Under the pieces are notes generated by a model. The model did not search any database. It was not told the origin of the DNA and saw nothing but the letters and a program-made list of their open reading frames with translations. This document shows, in pieces, positions 6,122 to 9,407 of a DNA stretch of 9,407 nucleotides (positions are counted from its first letter, which is position 1; each line of letters begins with the position of its first letter). A program made the position numbers and the translations under genes. The DNA comes from Chlamydiota bacterium (GTDB taxonomy: Bacteria; Chlamydiota; Chlamydiia; Chlamydiales; SLFE01), in the NCBI GenBank assembly GCA_011065065.1, contig JAAKFL010000067.1, positions 1 through 9,407 on the forward strand, read 5' to 3'.

Positions 6122-9100
6122 ATGAGTGTACCTGGAACCGATGTAAGAGTTGCACCAAAAAGGACTTATAATCTTAGGTCTAGAGGGAAGCAAAAAAGAC
6201 AGAGAATCCATCAGAATGTAGAGAAGATTGTCGCCAATATCATTGCTGTCTCAGAGCCTAATTTGATTTCTAAAAATACGGTGTGGATGAATAACAAAGA
6301 TGTTCAGGACTTAAGAGATACGTCTTGGGACTCTGAGGCTCCTCTATACGTCCAGATCGCCGAAAGAGTATACACAGTCGAGTCCTGTTCATGGATTGCA
6401 GAGAAAAATATTGGATTGAATCCTCAGCAAGAGACTGAAATTGTTGACAGTATTAACGACGACGGGACTGTTGTCGTCTCAACTTTCATTCCTACAGATC
6501 AAAATCATCTCCAGTTAAAACGGGCTGTATTTTCTGTCAGCTATGAGGATGAAGAGGATCTAGAATATGAAGATAGGAGAGAAGATTTATTGGTGGATGC
6601 TAGCCAATTCGAAAACCAATTTAAACAAACTTATGAAGGACAACTCTTTAAAGATGGGCAAACCATCTTAACTTATCACAACAATTATCCCATCAACATG
6701 ACTCTCGTCAAGTCCCGTGGCTATCACACGCCTTCATCCTGCGAGAGTTTTGGTGCGATCACTGAAGAAACAGATCTGATCTTCCAAAGCACTGAATTGA
6801 CAAATATTAAGTTCTATAGTCTTCCAGAATTTGGCGATTATCGATTTGCGTTTGATGTGATCATGAAACATGGAATACATGGAGATGATTTGGAAGAGAG
6901 GATTCTTCGGATTTTTGAGGGACGTTTTACTCCTCTTGAAGACACGGTATCGACTTTTCCCTATATTGTCGATGCTGACAAGCTGCAGGCCTTTGTTAGA
7001 AATATGCTTGAAGGGACTCCGATCATTGAAGGGGATATCAAGAAAATTCCTTTGGAAGGAGGAGGTTTCTTAAATGTCCGCCTGTTTGAGGTTCGCGACC
7101 AAAATGAAGTCCCAAGCAATATTTGCTCTGTCAATAGTAGAGAATTTGAGTATCCAAAAGCTTATCAAATCGAGAGCTATTCACCTTTGCAATTTTTTGC
7201 TCAGTCTTCAAACCTTGTCTTTACAAAAGGGGAGCCAAAGGTCGCTAAATATGTCTCGTTTTCCATTCTGGAAGTGGATGAAGAAAAATCTCGTCAAGGA
7301 TGGGAAAATTCGTTGAAAAATTGGATCAATACAAAGGAGTTTATTGAAAAAATCCAGTCACAGGTCAAAGAATTTGTCGATTTGACTCAATTTGAAATTA
7401 TGCATGAAGGTGTCTGCTTTCGTGTTCAGGTGGACAAAGTCGATGCCCATTTCAGCACTAAAAAACGGACTCGCATCAGCACTTATTCTCCCTGTTGGAA
7501 ATTTGGGCGAAGCACCAAAATCAATCTAGAGGTTTCTCCTGAAATTGAAAGGATTTTCGTTAAGAATGATAAAACTCAGCCCTTAAAAGGAATCAAGGTG
7601 AATCTTGAGCCCGCAGTGAGATGGGATGATACTAGCAAGCTACGACTCAATATGGCTGATTTAGAGAGGGCTTTCCGAGCCAAAGCGCCAAAAAAACTTT
7701 GTCAAGATCAGGGATTCGTTCTGGAATTAAAAAAGATAGGACGGTTTAACGTGACCATTGAATCGCTGAATTTTAATGATTCAGATTTGAATAACTCTCT
7801 TCACATGTATTTGGGAGAATTAACAGATGAAACAAACTTTGAATTCACTCACGTCGAATCGATTACTGTCGATGAAAAAGAACAGCCATTAGACCTCACA
7901 GATCCTTTTAAAACGATGGAAAAATTGGGCCTTACAGGCCTTCCAAAAGGAGGAAAAGAGTTATTAGAGGATGTGCTGTATTCTCTTGATCCAAGAGCCG
8001 CAGCAGTGGGATTCAAAAAGCCTCGCGGAGTCCTTTTATCTGGACCTCCGGGGACAGGGAAAACCACTTTTGTGCAAAACTTGGCCAAAATGTTGGGAAT
8101 CCCGAAAAGCCGTCTCAATATGATTTCAGGAACAACGCCTCTTAGTAAGTGGGTTGGGGGAAGTGAAAAGAATATCAGGAAGCTATTTGAGCCGGCAATT
8201 AAAGATCCGGATAACCTGTATTTTCTATTCATTGATGAGTTTGATGGGTTAGCTGCCAAAAGAACCGACGATACCCCTTATCAAAACAAAGTTGTGAATG
8301 AATTTCTTTCGCAGATGGACGGAGTCCACCGCCCGGAAAACTTGATGGTTTTTGCGACCACGAATCACAAAAGCCTGATCGACCCAGGATGTTTCAGGCC
8401 GGGGAGATTTGAGCGAGTTGTGGAGTTCGCACTTCCGACGAGAAAGGAATGTTTCCAAATCTTACAACTTCATGCAAAATCACTTGTTGAAGAAAGACTT
8501 GTCGCCAGAAATGTTAACTTTAAAGAGCTTGCCAATCTTGCAGAGGGAATGTCAGGAGCACACATCAGGGGCATGGTCAGCGAGGCCAAAAAGAATTACT
8601 TCCGTCGCATTAAAAAAGAGAAGTTTAAAAAGAGCGATCCACGATCCAAAATCTGCCACGATGATTTTCTTAAAGCGCATAAGGATATTCAGACAAATCG
8701 GTGTGACCGGTGCAACGTCGAGCCTTTGATTAAAGGGGAGGTATTGGATCCGCGAGAACGCCCTAGGGATGCCTTAAAGAGGATAGGACCTGTTGGTCTT
8801 CCCAAAGAAATTTTAGATTTTGTTGACTCCCTAGTCTTCGCAACCCGAAATGGACGTGAACACGCTGAGAAAATTGGGTTTAAAATTCCCAGAGGAATAC
8901 TCATTCATGGTCGTCCTGGTCTCGGTAAAACAATGCTTGCGAAATCACTCGTCCACTTAATGGGGATTCCTCCTCATCGAATCAACATATTGACGGCATC
9001 TGACTTTAAACATAAGAACCCTGATGAGGAGAGAGCTTTTGTGCGGGAAGTGGTTTTATCTGCAAAGTCAGAAGATACTTCTGATGCTCCGATTCATGTG

Positions 9101-9407
9101 ATTATTCTTGAAAATCTCTTTTATATAAGCAAATTAGTTCAAGGACAATTGTTTAAATTACTGGAAGAAGAAAAAGGATTAGACAATCTTCTCATTATTG
9201 CGATGACCAATGTTATAGATTTGGTTGAAGAGCCTGAAAAATATCATATTTTGCAAGAATACTCTTTGCCATCACGTTTTCAGAAGATCATTGAAATGAA
9301 ACCACCTAAAGATCTTCAAAGGCTTGAAATTATCAAGTTTCTTCTGAAAGACCTTGTGGAAGCCGAGATGTTGCACGAGGATGTCGATCTGAATTGGCTC
9401 GTGAGAA
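6122..9407 (+). CDS. NSF-like tandem AAA+ ATPase, 3' end outside the window
   Basis: One frame is open for at least 1095 codons with no stop. NSF is the eukaryotic hexameric ATPase that pulls SNARE complexes apart. Residues 1-40 are basic. About 133-583 hold roughly four N-domain-like repeats. D1 (about 597-858) opens with MEKLGLTGLPK, close to FEKMGIGGLDK of animal NSF, then Walker A GPPGTGKT (641-648), pore loop KWVGGS (W677), SEKNIRKLF, Walker B FIDE (D705, E706), VVNEFLSQMDGV, sensor 1 N748 and arginine fingers R759/R762. A Cys/His-bearing linker (845-864) follows. D2 (from about 886) has Walker A GRPGLGKT (930-937), but E997-N998 in place of the Walker B D-E and no pore aromatic; N1030 and R1052 remain. 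D2 resembles D1 more than NSF D2. No signal peptide or membrane helix is seen. A Cdc48-type ATPase is the main alternative; the SEKNIRKLF and VVN matches favour NSF. Substrate and location are unknown; action on host or inclusion-membrane SNAREs is speculation. Confidence 0.88.
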   Translation, partial: MSVPGTDVRVAPKRTYNLRSRGKQKRQRIHQNVEKIVANIIAVSEPNLISKNTVWMNNKDVQDLRDTSWDSEAPLYVQIAERVYTVESCSWIAEKNIGLNPQQETEIVDSINDDGTVVVSTFIPTDQNHLQLKRAVFSVSYEDEEDLEYEDRREDLLVDASQFENQFKQTYEGQLFKDGQTILTYHNNYPINMTLVKSRGYHTPSSCESFGAITEETDLIFQSTELTNIKFYSLPEFGDYRFAFDVIMKHGIHGDDLEERILRIFEGRFTPLEDTVSTFPYIVDADKLQAFVRNMLEGTPIIEGDIKKIPLEGGGFLNVRLFEVRDQNEVPSNICSVNSREFEYPKAYQIESYSPLQFFAQSSNLVFTKGEPKVAKYVSFSILEVDEEKSRQGWENSLKNWINTKEFIEKIQSQVKEFVDLTQFEIMHEGVCFRVQVDKVDAHFSTKKRTRISTYSPCWKFGRSTKINLEVSPEIERIFVKNDKTQPLKGIKVNLEPAVRWDDTSKLRLNMADLERAFRAKAPKKLCQDQGFVLELKKIGRFNVTIESLNFNDSDLNNSLHMYLGELTDETNFEFTHVESITVDEKEQPLDLTDPFKTMEKLGLTGLPKGGKELLEDVLYSLDPRAAAVGFKKPRGVLLSGPPGTGKTTFVQNLAKMLGIPKSRLNMISGTTPLSKWVGGSEKNIRKLFEPAIKDPDNLYFLFIDEFDGLAAKRTDDTPYQNKVVNEFLSQMDGVHRPENLMVFATTNHKSLIDPGCFRPGRFERVVEFALPTRKECFQILQLHAKSLVEERLVARNVNFKELANLAEGMSGAHIRGMVSEAKKNYFRRIKKEKFKKSDPRSKICHDDFLKAHKDIQTNRCDRCNVEPLIKGEVLDPRERPRDALKRIGPVGLPKEILDFVDSLVFATRNGREHAEKIGFKIPRGILIHGRPGLGKTMLAKSLVHLMGIPPHRINILTASDFKHKNPDEERAFVREVVLSAKSEDTSDAPIHVIILENLFYISKLVQGQLFKLLEEEKGLDNLLIIAMTNVIDLVEEPEKYHILQEYSLPSRFQKIIEMKPPKDLQRLEIIKFLLKDLVEAEMLHEDVDLNWLVR
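6518..7870 (+). other. Four tandem N-domain-like protein repeats within the ATPase gene
   Basis: By-eye comparison shows a recurring pattern at residues 133-230, 239-370, 375-480 and 489-583 (bases 6518-6811, 6836-7231, 7244-7561 and 7586-7870). Each unit has a hydrophobic strand (AVFSVSY, YRFAFDVIM, KYVSFSIL, GIKVNLE), then a helix opening with an acidic cap (VDASQFENQF, VDADKLQAFV, INTKEFIEKI, LNMADLERAF), then paired strands ending in LVKSR, LFEVRD, VDKVD or IESLNF. Units 1 and 4 then share G-x-[IL]-T-[ED]-E-T-[DN] (ITEETDLIF and LTDETNFEF). Unit 1 also resembles the N-B half of the NSF N domain (EFIQQFNNQAF...GQ...LVKD). Divergence is high, so the repeat number needs a profile or structure check. 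Confidence 0.55.

Noticed and set aside
6870..7316. Two short plus-strand frames at 6870-7073 and 7074-7316.
   Set aside because: They lie inside the uninterrupted ATPase frame in another phase, with no family similarity.
7849..8904. Minus-strand frames at 7849-8259, 8249-8458 and 8689-8904.
   Set aside because: They are antisense to the conserved D1 and D2 regions of the ATPase and read as mirror images of coding DNA.
6122..9407. Possibility that the ATPase region is a frameshifted pseudogene, since it appears to break into small frames.
   Set aside because: Reading codon by codon from 6122 gives one open frame to the last base, with key D1 motifs intact.

Overview
The window most likely comes from a member of the Chlamydiae, probably an environmental lineage (Parachlamydia, Waddlia or Simkania type) rather than Chlamydia itself. 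The main reason is the gene order kdsB-pyrG-yqgF, which is typical of chlamydial genomes. PyrG also reads like the chlamydial protein, and the moderately AT-rich composition fits. The genus cannot be assigned by eye.

Left part (1-1487): the 3' end of queA (tRNA queuosine synthesis) is followed by a 421-base gene-free stretch. It holds two long, nearly perfect inverted repeats, each built from ~9-base units, and then a small unrecognised ORF with a strong ribosome binding site. A third short tandem repeat sits just after that ORF.

Middle (1488-5937, minus strand): five genes overlap end to start and read as one operon in transcription order. They are a CgeB/family-1-like glycosyltransferase, kdsB (CMP-Kdo synthetase), pyrG (CTP synthase), ruvX/yqgF (16S rRNA processing nuclease) and an EVE-domain protein. 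PyrG makes the CTP that KdsB uses to activate Kdo for lipooligosaccharide, and the glycosyltransferase plausibly acts in the same envelope pathway.

Right part (6122-9407, plus strand, divergent from the operon): one uninterrupted reading frame of at least 1095 codons runs off the window end. It encodes a tandem AAA+ ATPase that resembles the eukaryotic SNARE-disassembly ATPase NSF, in both the first ATPase domain and the adaptor-binding N region. Three features are unusual. The N-domain-like unit appears to be repeated about four times. The second ATPase domain looks like a degenerate copy of the first rather than NSF D2, with an E-N in place of the Walker B D-E and no pore-loop aromatic. A Cys/His cluster lies between the two ATPase domains. 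This gene is the best candidate for something undescribed here: a possible bacterial NSF mimic in an organism that lives in a host vacuole.
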